Below are positions 19,283 to 35,831 of a stretch of 51,609 bases of DNA, in pieces; position 1 is the first letter of the stretch; each line of letters begins with the position of its first letter. Made by a program: the position numbers and the translations under genes. The notes below the pieces were generated by a model. The model ran no database searches. It had not been told where the DNA came from and saw nothing but the letters and a program-made list of their open reading frames with translations. Origin of the DNA: an uncultured delta proteobacterium (GTDB lineage: Bacteria; Myxococcota_A; Polyangia; Haliangiales; Haliangiaceae); NCBI GenBank assembly GCA_900696455.1, contig CAADGB010000483.1, positions 1-51,609 of the forward strand. Reading direction: 5' to 3'.

Positions 19283-21637
19283 ATGACCCAGCCCGCCGCC
19301 CCCGCGATCGCGACCCCGAGCCCGGCCGACCTCGGGCGCGTCCGCGCGGTGGTCGCCACCGCCCGCCACCGCCTGCGGGCCCAGGCCGCCCTCGAGGGCG
19401 CGACCACGGCCTCGATCCTGGCCTCGGCCAGCGCCCTGGGCACGGTGTTCGCGGTCCGCCTCGAGGCCATCGGCCCGGCGACCGGCGTCGGCCTGCTCGC
19501 CGCGTGCGGCGGCGTGATCGCCGCCGGCGCGATCGTGGGCGCGACCCGCCGCCTCGACGACGAGGACGTGGCCCGCCGCGTCGACCGCGCGTCGGGCCTG
19601 GCCGACCGCCTGTCCACCGCCATCGCCTTCGAGCGCTCGCTCGACGCCAACCGCGGCGCCGGCGATCCCGAGACCGTCGCCCTCATGCGCGCCGCCATGC
19701 GCGACGCCGCCCGGGTCGCGCCCCGCGCCGACGTCAAGGCGGCGGCCCCCTTCCGCCGCCCGCGCGATCTGCCGGCGGCGCTCGGCTTCGCCGCCATCGC
19801 CGCCATCGCCGCCGGCATCGCCGTGCCGCTGCCGCCTCGCGACCCGGCGCTGATCGGGGTGTCGCCGCCGGCGGCGCGCCGCGGCGCCGAGGTCACGATC
19901 TCCGGCGAGCGCCTGTGCGGTCCGGGCGTGGCCGCCACCGCCCCCTGCGACCTCGACGGCGCGATGGTCTACCTCGGCGACGAGCACGATCGCCCGCGCG
20001 CGGCGCCCCTGACCGCCGCCGCGGCCAGCGCCGGCGGCCCGGTCGCGGCCTCGGTCCAGGCGTGGACCGGCGGCGCCATCACCTTCACCGTCCCCGAGGC
20101 CGCGCCGGTGGGCCGGACCCAGCTCGTGGTCTGGGCCCAGGGCAAGCGCTGGGGCGCGCTCCCCTTCGAGGTCCTCGCCGACGACGATCCGCGCGGCTTC
20201 GGCGCGGCGACGATCGCCCTCGATCCCGACGACGAGGCCTACATGCGCGAGCTGGTCGCCGACCTGCGCGCCGCCGGCCAGAAGGATCAGGTCAGGGAGC
20301 TCGAGGACTACGCCGCGCGCATCGAGCACCTGCTGGACCTGGCGGAGCAGGGCGAGCTGACCAAGGAGCAGCTCCTGACGGAGCTGAAGAAGGCCGAGGA
20401 CGCGCTGGCCGCCGGCGGCGAGCCCGACCCCGCCCAGATCGACAAGGACCTGGCCGACACCGGCGAGGAGCTGGCCCGGAACGAGCTGACCCGCGAGCTG
20501 GGCAAGGCGCTGGAGAAGAACGACCTCGCCCGCGCCCAGGCCGAGCTCGAGAAGCTGGCCGAGCAGCTCGAGCAGGGCGCGCTGACCGAGCGGCAGCAGC
20601 AGCAGCTCGCGCAGGCGCTGGAGCAGGCGGCGCGCCAGTACCAGCAGAAGCAGGAGCAGCGCGACCAGCAGGACCAGGATCAGCGCCGCCAGGCCGAGGA
20701 CGCGGTGCGCAAGCTCGAGAAGGAGCGCGATCAGGCCCGCACCGAGCAGGAGCGCCAGGAGGCGCAGCGCCGCCTCGACAAGCAGCAGCGCGAGCTGCGC
20801 GAGCTCGAGAAGAAGCAACAGGAGCGCGAGCAGTCGGCGCAGCGGCGCAGCCTCCAGCGCCTGCACAAGGACATGGACAAGGCCGCCCGCCAGCTCAAGC
20901 AGAAGGACCAGCCCCAGGACGGCCAGCAGGACGGCAAGGACCCGCAGCAGGGCGACCAGCAGGGGCAGCAGCAGGACGGCCAGCAGGACGGCCAGCAAGA
21001 CGGCCAGAAGCAGGCCTCACGCACGCTCAAGGACATCGCCGACGAGACCGGCAAGGTCGACCGCGACCAGCGCAAGCAGGCCGCCCAGAAGAAGGTGTCG
21101 TCGCAGATGGAGGACCTGCGCGAGGCCATGCGCCGCGCCAAGCAGCGCGGCCAGCGCGGCCCGCAGAACCCGTTCGGCAAGAACGGCCGCCAGGGCAAGA
21201 ACCAGGACTTCGCCCGCCGCGCCGGCGGCAAGCAGGGCCAGCAAGGGGCCTGGCGCCCCGGCCAGGGCCAGCAGCCCGGCCAGGGCCAGGGCAAGCCCGG
21301 CGGCCAGGGCGATCAGCCCGGCGGCCAGGGCGATCAGCCCGGCGGCACCACCTACGGCGACGGCACCGATCCCAACCTGATGGGCGACCCCACCGCCAAG
21401 AGCGGCAACACCAAGGACGAGAGCGTCTCCGGCGTGCACGGCAAGAAGGGCCCGTCGCGACGCGAGACCATCCTGTCGGCGGCGCAGAAGGGGTTCGCCT
21501 CGACCGCCTACCGCCAGGTCTACACCGACTACAAGAAGGTGGTCGAGGACGTGATGCGGACCGAGAAGGTGCCGTCCTCGTACAAGTACTACGTGAAGAA
21601 GTACTTCACGAAGATCAAGCCCCACGACATGGACTGA
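19283..21637 (+). CDS. Gln-rich DUF4175-like membrane protein
   Basis: 784 aa. The N-terminal 190 residues have three hydrophobic segments (about 40-60, 70-95, 155-180) with RRLDDEDVARRVDRASGL, DRLSTAIAFE in between, resembling the DUF4175-type membrane proteins found with MoxR/DUF58/vWA genes. An external Ig-like part follows (PPAARRGAEVTISGERL, about 190-310). A long charged coiled coil (about 320-560) is very rich in Gln, Glu and Lys. A QDGQQDGQQ low-complexity stretch (about 545-575) and a GGQGDQPGG stretch (about 670-690) come next. The folded end contains FASTAYRQVYTDYKKVVEDV and YYVKKYF. It is the first gene of the operon; the MoxR ATPase gene follows after 69 nt. Role inferred only from context: an envelope-stress or surface-assembly complex. 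Confidence 0.7.
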   Translation: MTQPAAPAIATPSPADLGRVRAVVATARHRLRAQAALEGATTASILASASALGTVFAVRLEAIGPATGVGLLAACGGVIAAGAIVGATRRLDDEDVARRVDRASGLADRLSTAIAFERSLDANRGAGDPETVALMRAAMRDAARVAPRADVKAAAPFRRPRDLPAALGFAAIAAIAAGIAVPLPPRDPALIGVSPPAARRGAEVTISGERLCGPGVAATAPCDLDGAMVYLGDEHDRPRAAPLTAAAASAGGPVAASVQAWTGGAITFTVPEAAPVGRTQLVVWAQGKRWGALPFEVLADDDPRGFGAATIALDPDDEAYMRELVADLRAAGQKDQVRELEDYAARIEHLLDLAEQGELTKEQLLTELKKAEDALAAGGEPDPAQIDKDLADTGEELARNELTRELGKALEKNDLARAQAELEKLAEQLEQGALTERQQQQLAQALEQAARQYQQKQEQRDQQDQDQRRQAEDAVRKLEKERDQARTEQERQEAQRRLDKQQRELRELEKKQQEREQSAQRRSLQRLHKDMDKAARQLKQKDQPQDGQQDGKDPQQGDQQGQQQDGQQDGQQDGQKQASRTLKDIADETGKVDRDQRKQAAQKKVSSQMEDLREAMRRAKQRGQRGPQNPFGKNGRQGKNQDFARRAGGKQGQQGAWRPGQGQQPGQGQGKPGGQGDQPGGQGDQPGGTTYGDGTDPNLMGDPTAKSGNTKDESVSGVHGKKGPSRRETILSAAQKGFASTAYRQVYTDYKKVVEDVMRTEKVPSSYKYYVKKYFTKIKPHDMD

Positions 21638-21706
21638 GCCGCCCCGCGCCGCGCCGCCCCGCGCCTCCCGGGCGGCCCGCCGCCCTCGCCCCTCTCCCGG
21701 AGCATC

Positions 21707-28531
<6,825 letters not shown>

Positions 28532-28542
28532 GCTCGCCGGCC

Positions 28543-29193
28543 ATGACGGCCCCGGTCGACGACGCGACCCACTACCGGTGGCTGGCCGCCTGCTACGCCC
28601 GTGGCCGGCTCGGGCTGACCGACGACGTCGACGACGACCACGCCCTGGCCGCGGCCGCCGCCGCGGCGCTGCGCCTGCACCGCTTCAAGCGCGCCGCCGA
28701 GCTGCCGCGGGTGCGGGCGGTGCTCGGCACCCTGCGCGGCCTGGCGCCCGACCGCCTGCTCGACGTCGGCAGCGGCCGCGGCGTCTTCCTGTGGCCGGTC
28801 CTCGACGCCCTGCCCGGGGTCGCGGTCACCGCCGTCGACGTCGTGGCCGAGCGCGCCGCCCAGCTCGCGGCGGTGGCCCGGGGCGGGGCCCGCCGGCTGA
28901 CCGTGGCGCGGATGGACGCCGCCCGCCTCGGCCTGGCGGCGGACAGCGTCGACGTCGCCACCGTGCTCGAGGTGCTCGAGCACGTCGCCGATCCGGCGGC
29001 GGTGGCGGCCGAGGCGCTGCGGGTGGCGCGACGGGCGGCGGTGGCGACGGTGCCGTCCCAGCCCGACGACAACCCCGAGCACGTGCGGCTGTTCACCGCC
29101 GACCGCCTGCGCGCGCTGTGGGTCGACGCCGGCGCCCGCCGGGTCACGATCGACGGCGTGCGCGGGCACCTGACCGCGGTGGCCCTGCGGTGA
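28543..29193 (+). CDS. Class I SAM-dependent methyltransferase
   Basis: 216-aa Methyltransf_11-type enzyme from ATG 28543. Motif I is LLDVGSGRGVFLWPV (about 82), post-I VTAVDVVAERAAQL, motif II/III VATVLEVLEHVADP (about 143) and motif IV RRAAVATVPSQPDDN. Substrate not assignable. It lies 11 nt after the vWA gene and 4 nt before the RNA ligase gene. The string EVLEH also fits the ExxEH metal motif of Hen1 RNA 2'-O-methyltransferases but is equally common in UbiG-type enzymes, so a link to RNA repair is a hypothesis only. Confidence 0.85.
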   Translation: MTAPVDDATHYRWLAACYARGRLGLTDDVDDDHALAAAAAAALRLHRFKRAAELPRVRAVLGTLRGLAPDRLLDVGSGRGVFLWPVLDALPGVAVTAVDVVAERAAQLAAVARGGARRLTVARMDAARLGLAADSVDVATVLEVLEHVADPAAVAAEALRVARRAAVATVPSQPDDNPEHVRLFTADRLRALWVDAGARRVTIDGVRGHLTAVALR

Positions 29194-29197
29194 CGCC

Positions 29198-30015
<818 letters not shown>

Positions 30016-30019
<4 letters not shown>

Positions 30020-31221
30020 TCGGCGCGCGGGCCCCGGCGCCGGGCGCCGCCCTGGACGAGGCCGCGCTGGCGGCGGCGGTGGCGCCCGTCGTCGGCGCCG
30101 GGGTCCTCGCCGCCACGCCCCAGGACGCGACCTGGCATGCCGAGGGCGACGTCTGGCTCCACACCCGCATGGCGCTCGAGGCGCTGGTCGCCCTGCCCGC
30201 GTACGCCGCGGCCACGCCTGCCGCGCGCGCGCTCCTCTTCGCCGCGGTCCTCCTCCACGACGTCGGCAAGCCGGCGACCACGCGCGTCGACGCCGACGGC
30301 CGGATCACCTCGCGCGGCCACAGCGCGCACGGCGAGCGCCTGGTGCGGGCCGCGCTCTACCAGGCGGGCGCGCCGTTCGCGCTGCGCGAGCACCTGTGCG
30401 CCCTGGTGCGCTCGCACCAGGTGCCGTTCTTCGGCGTCGAGCTGGCCCCGGCCGAGGCGGCGCGGCGCGCGATCCGGCTGGCGCTGGTCACCCGCAATGA
30501 CTGGCTGGCCACGGTCGCCGCCGCCGACGCGCTCGGCCGGCGCACCGCCGACCCCGCCGATCGCGCCCGCCTGGTCGATCACTGCGCGCTGTGGCGCGAG
30601 GTCGCGGCCGAGGCCGGCTGCCTCGACGGGCCGCGGCCCTTCGCCGACGCCCACAGCCGCGCGGTCTACCTCGACGACGAGCGCGGCACCCGCGCCCCCG
30701 AGGTGCCGGCCTTCGACGACACCGTGGCCGAGGCCGTGATCCTGAGCGGGCTGCCCGCCGCCGGCAAGAGCGCCTGGCTCGCCGCCCGCCCCGAGCTGGC
30801 GGTGGTCTCGCTCGACGGCCTGCGCGCCGAGCTCGACGTCGATCCCGCCGACGGCCAGGGCGCGGTGGTCGCCGCCGCCCGCGAGCGCGCCCGCGAGCAC
30901 CTGCGCGCGGGCCGCCCCTTCGCCTGGGACGCCACCACCCTCGGCCGTGACCTGCGTCGCGCCCTGGTCGGCCTGTGCCGCGACTACCGCTTCCGCGCCC
31001 ACATCGTCTACTGCGAGGTGCCGGCCGCCGAGCAGCGCCGGCGCAACCGCGCCCGCCCCGTCGGCCGCGCGGTGCCCGAGCGCGCGCTCGCCCGCATGCT
31101 CGATCGGTGGAGCGTGCCCTCGCCCGACGAGGCCCACGCCGTGACCTACGTGGTGGGCGACGGCGGCAGCTCCGACGCTGCCGCCGGGAGCGCCGACCTG
31201 AGCTGGCCGCCGGCAGGGTGA
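30016..31221 (+). CDS. HD-domain phosphoesterase/polynucleotide kinase (HD-Pnk type)
   Basis: 401 aa from GTG 30016. Residues about 1-230 are an HD phosphohydrolase domain: WLHTRMALEAL, LLHDVGKPATTR, RGHSAHGERLV, LVRSHQVPFF, RNDWLATVAA. Residues about 235-390 are a P-loop polynucleotide kinase: VILSGLPAAGKSAW (about 242), SLDGLRAEL (acceptor-site Asp/Arg), FAWDATTLGRDLR and RRNRARPVGRAVPE lid. This order matches the bifunctional HD-Pnk end-healing enzyme described from Runella, where HD removes 2',3'-phosphate ends and the kinase phosphorylates 5'-OH. Adjacent to an RNA ligase gene, it completes a repair pathway. The last 20 residues are Ser/Ala-rich and probably disordered. Confidence 0.88.
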
Positions 31222-31268
31222 CGACGCGCCCCTTGCCAGCGCGGTGCGCGCGGTGGATCGTCGGCGCC

Positions 31269-31445
31269 ATGGAAGAGTTCATCGAGACCCTCATGACCAA
31301 GGCTGGCCTCGACCGCAAGACCGCCGAGAAGGTGGTGGACGTGATCAAGGAGCACGCCGACGACGTCCCGAAGTGGCTCGGCAAGAGCGGCGTCCTCGAC
31401 AAGCTGCCGGGGGGCCTCGGCGACAAGCTCGGCGGCCTGCTCTAG
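31269..31445 (+). CDS. Small 58-aa hypothetical protein
   Basis: Short protein from ATG 31269: MEEFIETLMTKAGLDRKTAE, a predicted two-helix head, then VVDVIKEHADDVPKWL and a Gly/Leu/Lys tail (LPGGLGDKLGGLL). The pattern of an AG(L/I)DxxTAE head followed by a GxxDKLGGLL tail resembles small DUF2267/DUF2780-type proteins, but the match is by eye. It starts 47 nt after the HD-Pnk gene and may be a separate unit. Acidic and basic residues alternate normally for a folded protein, and frame and length look like a genuine gene, though nothing indicates the function. Confidence 0.6.
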   Translation: MEEFIETLMTKAGLDRKTAEKVVDVIKEHADDVPKWLGKSGVLDKLPGGLGDKLGGLL

Positions 31446-31458
31446 AGCGCTCCAGAGC
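31439..31458. terminator. Imperfect inverted repeat between convergent genes
   Basis: GCTCTAGAGC followed at once by GCTCCAGAGC: 10-bp arms with one mismatch, overlapping the stop codon of the 58-aa gene. The opposing gene ends at 31510, so a bidirectional terminator is plausible; there is no U-tract. Confidence 0.4.
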
Positions 31459-31509
31459 ACCGAGCGGTTCGACGTGCGCGCGGCGACGGCATTCGAACCG
31501 TGCGGTGCG

Positions 31510-32532
31510 CTAGCCGGTCCCTGGCTGCCCCTGGGCCGACCGGTCCGCCGGCGCGGCCCGATCCGCGCCCCGGCCCTGGCCGCGGGCGATGTCGCCGACG
31601 ACCGCCCGCAGGAACGGCGCGCCGCGCAGGAAGAGGGCGCACACCATCGCCAGGTGCCACAGGAACTGGAAGGCGAGGATCTGGGGCCCGCTCGCCCACG
31701 GCGCGAACAGGAGCAGCCACGCCGCCTGCACCGGGCCCAGCCCGGCGACGTTGACCGGCAGCGCGCCGACCACGAGCAGGACGGGCAGGAAGCTGGCCCA
31801 GGCGTGGAACGGGACCGGCAGGCCGAACGCGCGCGCCGCCGCCCAGGTCGACACCACCAGCACCGAGATCGTGCCCATGCGCGCGACGACGCTCGCCGCG
31901 CGGTGGCCGCGGGGCACACCGCGCCACGGCTCGAACAGGCCGCGCCGGACCGCCACCGGTCGGGCGGCGAGCAGGAGCGCGAGGGCCACGCCGCCCAGGG
32001 CCGGCGCGACGACGACCAGGCGATCGCGCACCGCCGCCGGCAGGCCGTCGCCGCCGGCGATCAGCGCGCCCAGGGCCACGATCGAGACCGCGCCCAGATC
32101 GGCCAGCGTCAGCATCAGGATCACGCCCAGCGCGGTCCGCCACGGGCAGCCGACCACGCGCTGGATCCACAGCGCGAACCCGCCGTAGTTGAGGGCGAGG
32201 CCCAGCGCGTTGAGCACCGACACCCCGGCCTTGCCCTTCATCAGGGCGAGGAACCGCAGCCGCGGCGCCAGCGGGCGCAGCAGCACGAAGTCGCCGGTGG
32301 TGGCGGTGAACCACATGACCAGCGTGGCCGCGAGCGCCACCGGCGCCATGGCCAGGACGTCGCCGCGCTGCATCTCCTCGACGATGCGGCCGAGCGGGTA
32401 CTTGACCAGGATCGCCGTCACCACCACCGCCGTGATCACCCACGGCGCCAGCCGCCGCACCCAGCGCCAGCGCGGGTTGTCGGCCAGCGTGCCGGGCCCG
32501 GGCCCGAGCGCGGTGTCGTCGGGGGCGGTCAC
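31510..32532 (-). CDS. Flippase-like integral membrane protein (LPG synthase TM/UPF0104 type)
   Basis: 340-aa polytopic membrane protein with about eight helices, of the family that includes the flippase part of lysylphosphatidylglycerol synthase (MprF) and AglD. The first helix is APWVITAVVVTAILVKYP (about 28). KGKAGVSVLNALGLALNYGG (about 98) and LPVNVAGLGPVQAAWLLLF (about 258) correspond to the conserved glycine-rich loops of the family. The cytosolic synthase domain of MprF is absent. Start is GTG 32532, 47 nt downstream of the ARPP-1-like lipoprotein gene on the same strand. The tail is hydrophilic and disordered (ARGQGRGADRAAPADRS). The lipid substrate is unknown. Confidence 0.75.
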   Translation of the reverse strand: MTAPDDTALGPGPGTLADNPRWRWVRRLAPWVITAVVVTAILVKYPLGRIVEEMQRGDVLAMAPVALAATLVMWFTATTGDFVLLRPLAPRLRFLALMKGKAGVSVLNALGLALNYGGFALWIQRVVGCPWRTALGVILMLTLADLGAVSIVALGALIAGGDGLPAAVRDRLVVVAPALGGVALALLLAARPVAVRRGLFEPWRGVPRGHRAASVVARMGTISVLVVSTWAAARAFGLPVPFHAWASFLPVLLVVGALPVNVAGLGPVQAAWLLLFAPWASGPQILAFQFLWHLAMVCALFLRGAPFLRAVVGDIARGQGRGADRAAPADRSAQGQPGTG

Positions 32533-32579
32533 CCGTCGGCGATTGTCCCACAACCCCGCGGCGCGCTGGTCGCGCCAGG

Positions 32580-33611
32580 CTACTCGAGCGGCGGCGCCAT
32601 CGCGGTCTGGCCGCACGCGGTGTGGCGCGCGCCGGCGAGCAGCGCCCCGATCTCCTCCGGACGCGGCGCCCGCAGCTCGCGCCGGGCCTCGACCCCCTGC
32701 GCCACCGCCGCGCCGACGAGCTTGGGCTCCAGCGCCCGGTACAGCTCGGGCGCGGCGAAGACGTCGACCGCGATCAGCCGACCCTCGAGGGCGACCGCCA
32801 GCCCGACCACGCGCTCGCGTCCGGGCATCGCGGCCAGGCTCGCGAGCACGCGGTCGCGCCACTCGGCCTGGCCGCCGGTGTGCTGGAGCCGCGCCGTGCC
32901 GCGGTAGGTGTTGGTGGCGTTGCCCTGGCCGTGGACCGCGTTCTTGCGCTTGACCTCCTCCCACACCCGCGCCTGGCTGCCCTGGAACAGCAGCCGCCGC
33001 AGCTCGGGGTGGACCATGGCCTGCGCCGACACCAGCCGGCGACCGGGCCCTTCGCTGCGATCGGGCTCGACGCAGCGCACGTCGATCTCGGCGCGGGAGC
33101 GCGGCGCCACCGCCAGGCTCTCGGCGAACGTGCGATCCTGGTGGCCCTCGAGCACGACCTCGCCGGCGGCGAGGCACAGGGTCAGCTCCGAGCGGTTGTG
33201 GACGCGCAGCGTGCCGTAGTCGGTGTCGGGTAGCTCGCGCACGCTGACCAGGCCGCGGCGCATGCCCTCGTCGAGCGTCAGGTAGCGTCCGGCGACGGGC
33301 GCGTCGCTGGCGATCGGCACGACGATGAGGGCGCCGTCGACGATCGGGGCGAGCGCGGTCAGCCCCGGCCCGACCCGGCGGTCCTCGGCGACGACCGCCG
33401 GCGCGAGGACCGGCGCCGGGTCGCCCCGGCCCGCGGCGCTCGACGTGACGGCGGTCCCCGCCGGCGCCCCGCCCGCGGACGCGAACGGGGTGTCCGCCGG
33501 CCCGTCCCCGGCCCGCCCCTCCCGCCCCTCCCGCCCCTCCCGTTCGTCGCATCCGGCGACCGCCGCGGTCGCCGCCCCCAGCCCGATCGCGAGCCATACG
33601 CGCAGGTTCAT
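32580..33611 (-). CDS. ARPP-1-domain lipoprotein
   Basis: 343 aa. ATG 33611 is preceded by a strong GAGGAGG and gives a lipoprotein signal peptide (MNLRVWLAIGLG...AAVAGC, Cys near residue 21). A low-complexity REGREGREGR stretch and an Ala/Pro-rich linker (to about 75) follow. The folded part (about 80-335) contains LTLDEGMRRGLVSVREL, TLRVHNRSELTLCLAAGEVV, LEGHQDRTFAESLAVAPRS and IDVRCVEPDRS. This is the pattern of the ARPP-1 domain (E-x-G...V-x-N-x-S...G-x-x-Q-x-R-x...CVE-x-x-R), a domain of unknown biochemical role. Residues VFAAPELYRALEPKLV near 270 belong to the same fold. Probably periplasmic and lipid-anchored. Confidence 0.75.
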   Translation of the reverse strand: MNLRVWLAIGLGAATAAVAGCDEREGREGREGRAGDGPADTPFASAGGAPAGTAVTSSAAGRGDPAPVLAPAVVAEDRRVGPGLTALAPIVDGALIVVPIASDAPVAGRYLTLDEGMRRGLVSVRELPDTDYGTLRVHNRSELTLCLAAGEVVLEGHQDRTFAESLAVAPRSRAEIDVRCVEPDRSEGPGRRLVSAQAMVHPELRRLLFQGSQARVWEEVKRKNAVHGQGNATNTYRGTARLQHTGGQAEWRDRVLASLAAMPGRERVVGLAVALEGRLIAVDVFAAPELYRALEPKLVGAAVAQGVEARRELRAPRPEEIGALLAGARHTACGQTAMAPPLE

Positions 33612-33616
33612 CGGAG

Positions 33617-33623
33617 CCTCCTC
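33617..33623 (-). promoter_or_regulatory. Strong ribosome binding site of the ARPP-1-like lipoprotein gene
   Basis: GAGGAGG on the minus strand, 5 nt before ATG 33611. This decides the start over an in-frame ATG at 33635, which lies upstream of the site. Confidence 0.75.
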
Positions 33624-33716
33624 GGACCAGGACAACGGTCGACGCCGCCGGTTTCATCCCGCGCGCCCGCCGCGATCCCATGGCGCGCCGGCCCCGGCCA
33701 ACCCCACGGATCGCCG

Positions 33717-33747
33717 GGGCTGCGGCCGCCCTCCCGGGCGGCCAGCC
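33717..33747. promoter_or_regulatory. Hairpin in the divergent intergenic region 33612-33873
   Basis: GGCCGCCC (33724-33731), loop TCCC, GGGCGGCC (33736-33743), with outer GGCT/AGCC pairing around a 2-nt bulge. It sits between the divergent lipoprotein and flavoprotein genes, so it may be an operator or a leader element of the flavoprotein cassette. It matches no riboswitch class that I know. Confidence 0.4.
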
Positions 33748-33873
33748 GGGGTAGGCTCGCCCGGCCATGTACCGGCGTTGAAGCCCTCCCCCGACCCGGC
33801 GTGCCCGGGTCACGCACCACCGCGACGGATGATCGGCGCCTGAAGGCTCCGGGCGTCCGCGCCTGGAGTCATC

Positions 33874-34992
33874 ATGTCCCTCGCATACGAAGCCCTCGTC
33901 GAGCCCGCCGCGGCCACCGCCGCCGCCCACGCCGCCGCCACCGATCGCGGCGCCTTCCCCACCGCGGCCCTCGCCGCCCTCCGCGACGCCGGCCTCCTCG
34001 GCCTGGTGTCGAGCGCCGAGGTCGGCGGCCTCGGCGCCGGCCTGCCCGCCGCCGCGTTCGTCGTCGAGCGCCTCGCCCGCGAGTGCGGCTCGACCGCCAT
34101 GGTGGTGTGCATGCACTACTGCGCCACCGCCGTGATCGAGGCCCACGGCCCGCACGCGATCCGGCAGGCGGTCGCCCGCGGCGAGCACCTGTCGACCCTC
34201 GCCTTCTCCGAGGTCGGCTCGCGCAGCCAGTTCTGGGCCCCGGTCAGCACCGCCGCCGCCGACGGCGATCGGGTCCGCCTCACGGCGCGCAAGAGCTGGG
34301 TGACCTCGGCCCGCCACGCCGACAGCTACGTGTGGTCGAGCCGGCCCACCGCCGGCGCCGAACTGTCGACGCTGTGGCTGGTGCCACGCACCACCGCCGG
34401 CCTCCGCGTCGCCGACGCCGGCTTCGACGGCCTCGGCCTGCGCGGCAACGACTCGAGCCCGGTGACCGCCGAGGACGTGGTGGTGCCCGCGAGCGCGCGG
34501 CTCGGCGACGACGGCGCCGGCTTCGGCCTGATGATGGGCACGGTCCTGCCCTGGTTCAACGTGCTGTCGGCCTCGGTGTCGTGCGGCTTGATGGAGGCCG
34601 CGGTCACGCGCACCGCCGCCCACGCCGGCGCCACGCGCTTCGAGCACGCCGGCTCGACCATCGCCGACCTGCCCACGATCCGAGCCCACGTCGCCCGCAT
34701 GCGCGTCCGCGCCGATCAGAGCAAGGCGCTGCTCGCCGACACCGTCGCCGCCATCGGTGGCGGCCGCGCCGACGCCACCCTGCGCGTGCTCGAGAGCAAG
34801 GCCGCCGCCGGCGACGCCGCCACCGAGGTCACCGACCTGGCGATGCGGGTGTGCGGCGGGGCCGCCTTCCGCAAGGAGGTCGCGGTCGAGCGCGTGTTCC
34901 GCGACGCCCGCGCCGCCGCGGTCATGGCGCCCACCAGCGACGTCCTCCACGACTTCATCGGCAAGGCCGTGTGCGGCCTGCCGCTCTTCTGA
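33874..34992 (+). CDS. Acyl-CoA-dehydrogenase-like flavoprotein
   Basis: 372-aa FAD-dependent protein of the acyl-CoA dehydrogenase superfamily, started at ATG 33874 with GGAG 5 nt upstream. The N-terminal helical domain has FPTAALAALRDAGLLGLVSS (about 28-48) and GGLGAGLPAAAFVVERLARE. The middle beta domain has LAFSEVGSRSQFW (about 110, position of the FAD-binding (T/S)EPxxGSD) and KSWVTSARHADSYVW (about 137). The C-terminal helical domain has AAIGGGRADATLRVLESKAAAGD and VCGGAAFRKEVAVERVFRDAR. The catalytic Glu of true acyl-CoA dehydrogenases is not obvious, and the superfamily also includes monooxygenases such as DszC and SfnB-type sulfur-acquisition flavoproteins. It is first in a three-gene cassette; the PhnD-like gene follows after 11 nt. 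Confidence 0.82.
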   Translation: MSLAYEALVEPAAATAAAHAAATDRGAFPTAALAALRDAGLLGLVSSAEVGGLGAGLPAAAFVVERLARECGSTAMVVCMHYCATAVIEAHGPHAIRQAVARGEHLSTLAFSEVGSRSQFWAPVSTAAADGDRVRLTARKSWVTSARHADSYVWSSRPTAGAELSTLWLVPRTTAGLRVADAGFDGLGLRGNDSSPVTAEDVVVPASARLGDDGAGFGLMMGTVLPWFNVLSASVSCGLMEAAVTRTAAHAGATRFEHAGSTIADLPTIRAHVARMRVRADQSKALLADTVAAIGGGRADATLRVLESKAAAGDAATEVTDLAMRVCGGAAFRKEVAVERVFRDARAAAVMAPTSDVLHDFIGKAVCGLPLF

Positions 34993-35003
34993 AGGAGCCC
35001 ACC

Positions 35004-35831
35004 ATGACCGAGCTCGTCCTCGGCGCCGTCGCCTACGACGCCAAGGTCGTCCCCATCTGGGACGGCTTCAAGGCCTACTTCGCCGCCCGCGGCCTGCCCT
35101 TCGACTACGTGCTCTACACGACCTACGAGCGCCAGGTCGAGGCCCACCTCCGCGGCCACGTCGACGTGGCGTGGAACTCGCCCCTGGCCTGGCTCGAGAC
35201 CGAGCACGCCGCCGCCGCCGGGCGGCGAGCCGAGGCCATCGCCATGCGCGACACCGATCGCGATCTGACCAGCGTGGTGCTGGCGCGCGCCGACGGGCCG
35301 ATCGCGACCCCGGCCGACCTCGCCGGCCGCCGCCTCGGCGTCGGCGCCCGCGACTCCCCGCAGGCCACGCTCATCCCGCTCGACGCCCTGGCCGCGGCCG
35401 GGGTCGCGCCGGAGGTCGTCCTCCACGACGTGCTCGTCGGCAAGCACGGCGACCACGTCGGCGGCGAGCGCGACGCGGTGCGCGCGCTCCTGGCCGGGAC
35501 CGTGGACGCCGCGTGCGTGCTCGACGCCAACCGCCTGGCCTTCGCCCGCGAGGGCCTCTTGCCCCCGGGCGCCACCCGCGTCGTCCTCCAGACCGAGCCC
35601 TACGACCACTGCAACTTCACGGTCCTCGACGACGCGCCGCCCGCGGTGACGCGCCTCCGCGAGCTGCTCCTGGCCATGTCCTACGACGACCCGGAGGTGC
35701 GCCCGCTGCTCGACCTCGAGGGGTTGACGCGCTGGCTGCCGGGTCGCACCAGCGGCTACCGCGCGCTGGCGCGGGCGGTGACGGCCAGCGGCTGGCTGGC
35801 GGCGTGGGCGGCCGGGCGGGCGGCGCGGTGA
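35004..35831 (+). CDS. PhnD-type substrate-binding protein without signal peptide
   Basis: 275 aa. Fold and motifs are those of PhnD/phosphonate-class type 2 binding proteins: LGAVAYDAKVVPIWDGFKAY (about 5-25), YTTYERQVEAHLRGHVDVAW (about 38), ATPADLAGRRLGVGARDSPQ (about 101), RALLAGTVDAACVLDANRL, EPYDHCNFTVLDD (about 202). AAGGAG at 34992-34997 fixes ATG 35004, and the protein begins directly with strand 1, so it has no export signal and should be cytoplasmic. No permease or ATPase gene is nearby. It may therefore be an intracellular binding protein or have become an enzyme subunit. It overlaps the next gene (GTGA). Confidence 0.8.
   Translation: MTELVLGAVAYDAKVVPIWDGFKAYFAARGLPFDYVLYTTYERQVEAHLRGHVDVAWNSPLAWLETEHAAAAGRRAEAIAMRDTDRDLTSVVLARADGPIATPADLAGRRLGVGARDSPQATLIPLDALAAAGVAPEVVLHDVLVGKHGDHVGGERDAVRALLAGTVDAACVLDANRLAFAREGLLPPGATRVVLQTEPYDHCNFTVLDDAPPAVTRLRELLLAMSYDDPEVRPLLDLEGLTRWLPGRTSGYRALARAVTASGWLAAWAAGRAAR

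Noticed and set aside
20640-21010. Gln-rich stretch read as an inserted repeat element
   Set aside because: It is in frame, varied at codon level and flanked by coiled-coil sequence; it reads as part of the protein.
28543-29193. Firm assignment of the methyltransferase as Hen1
   Set aside because: The EVLEH string is common in unrelated methyltransferases and no further Hen1-specific metal ligands could be confirmed by eye.
33612-33873. Riboswitch in the leader of the flavoprotein cassette
   Set aside because: Only one GC-rich hairpin is evident; I could not fit it to the core of any known riboswitch class.
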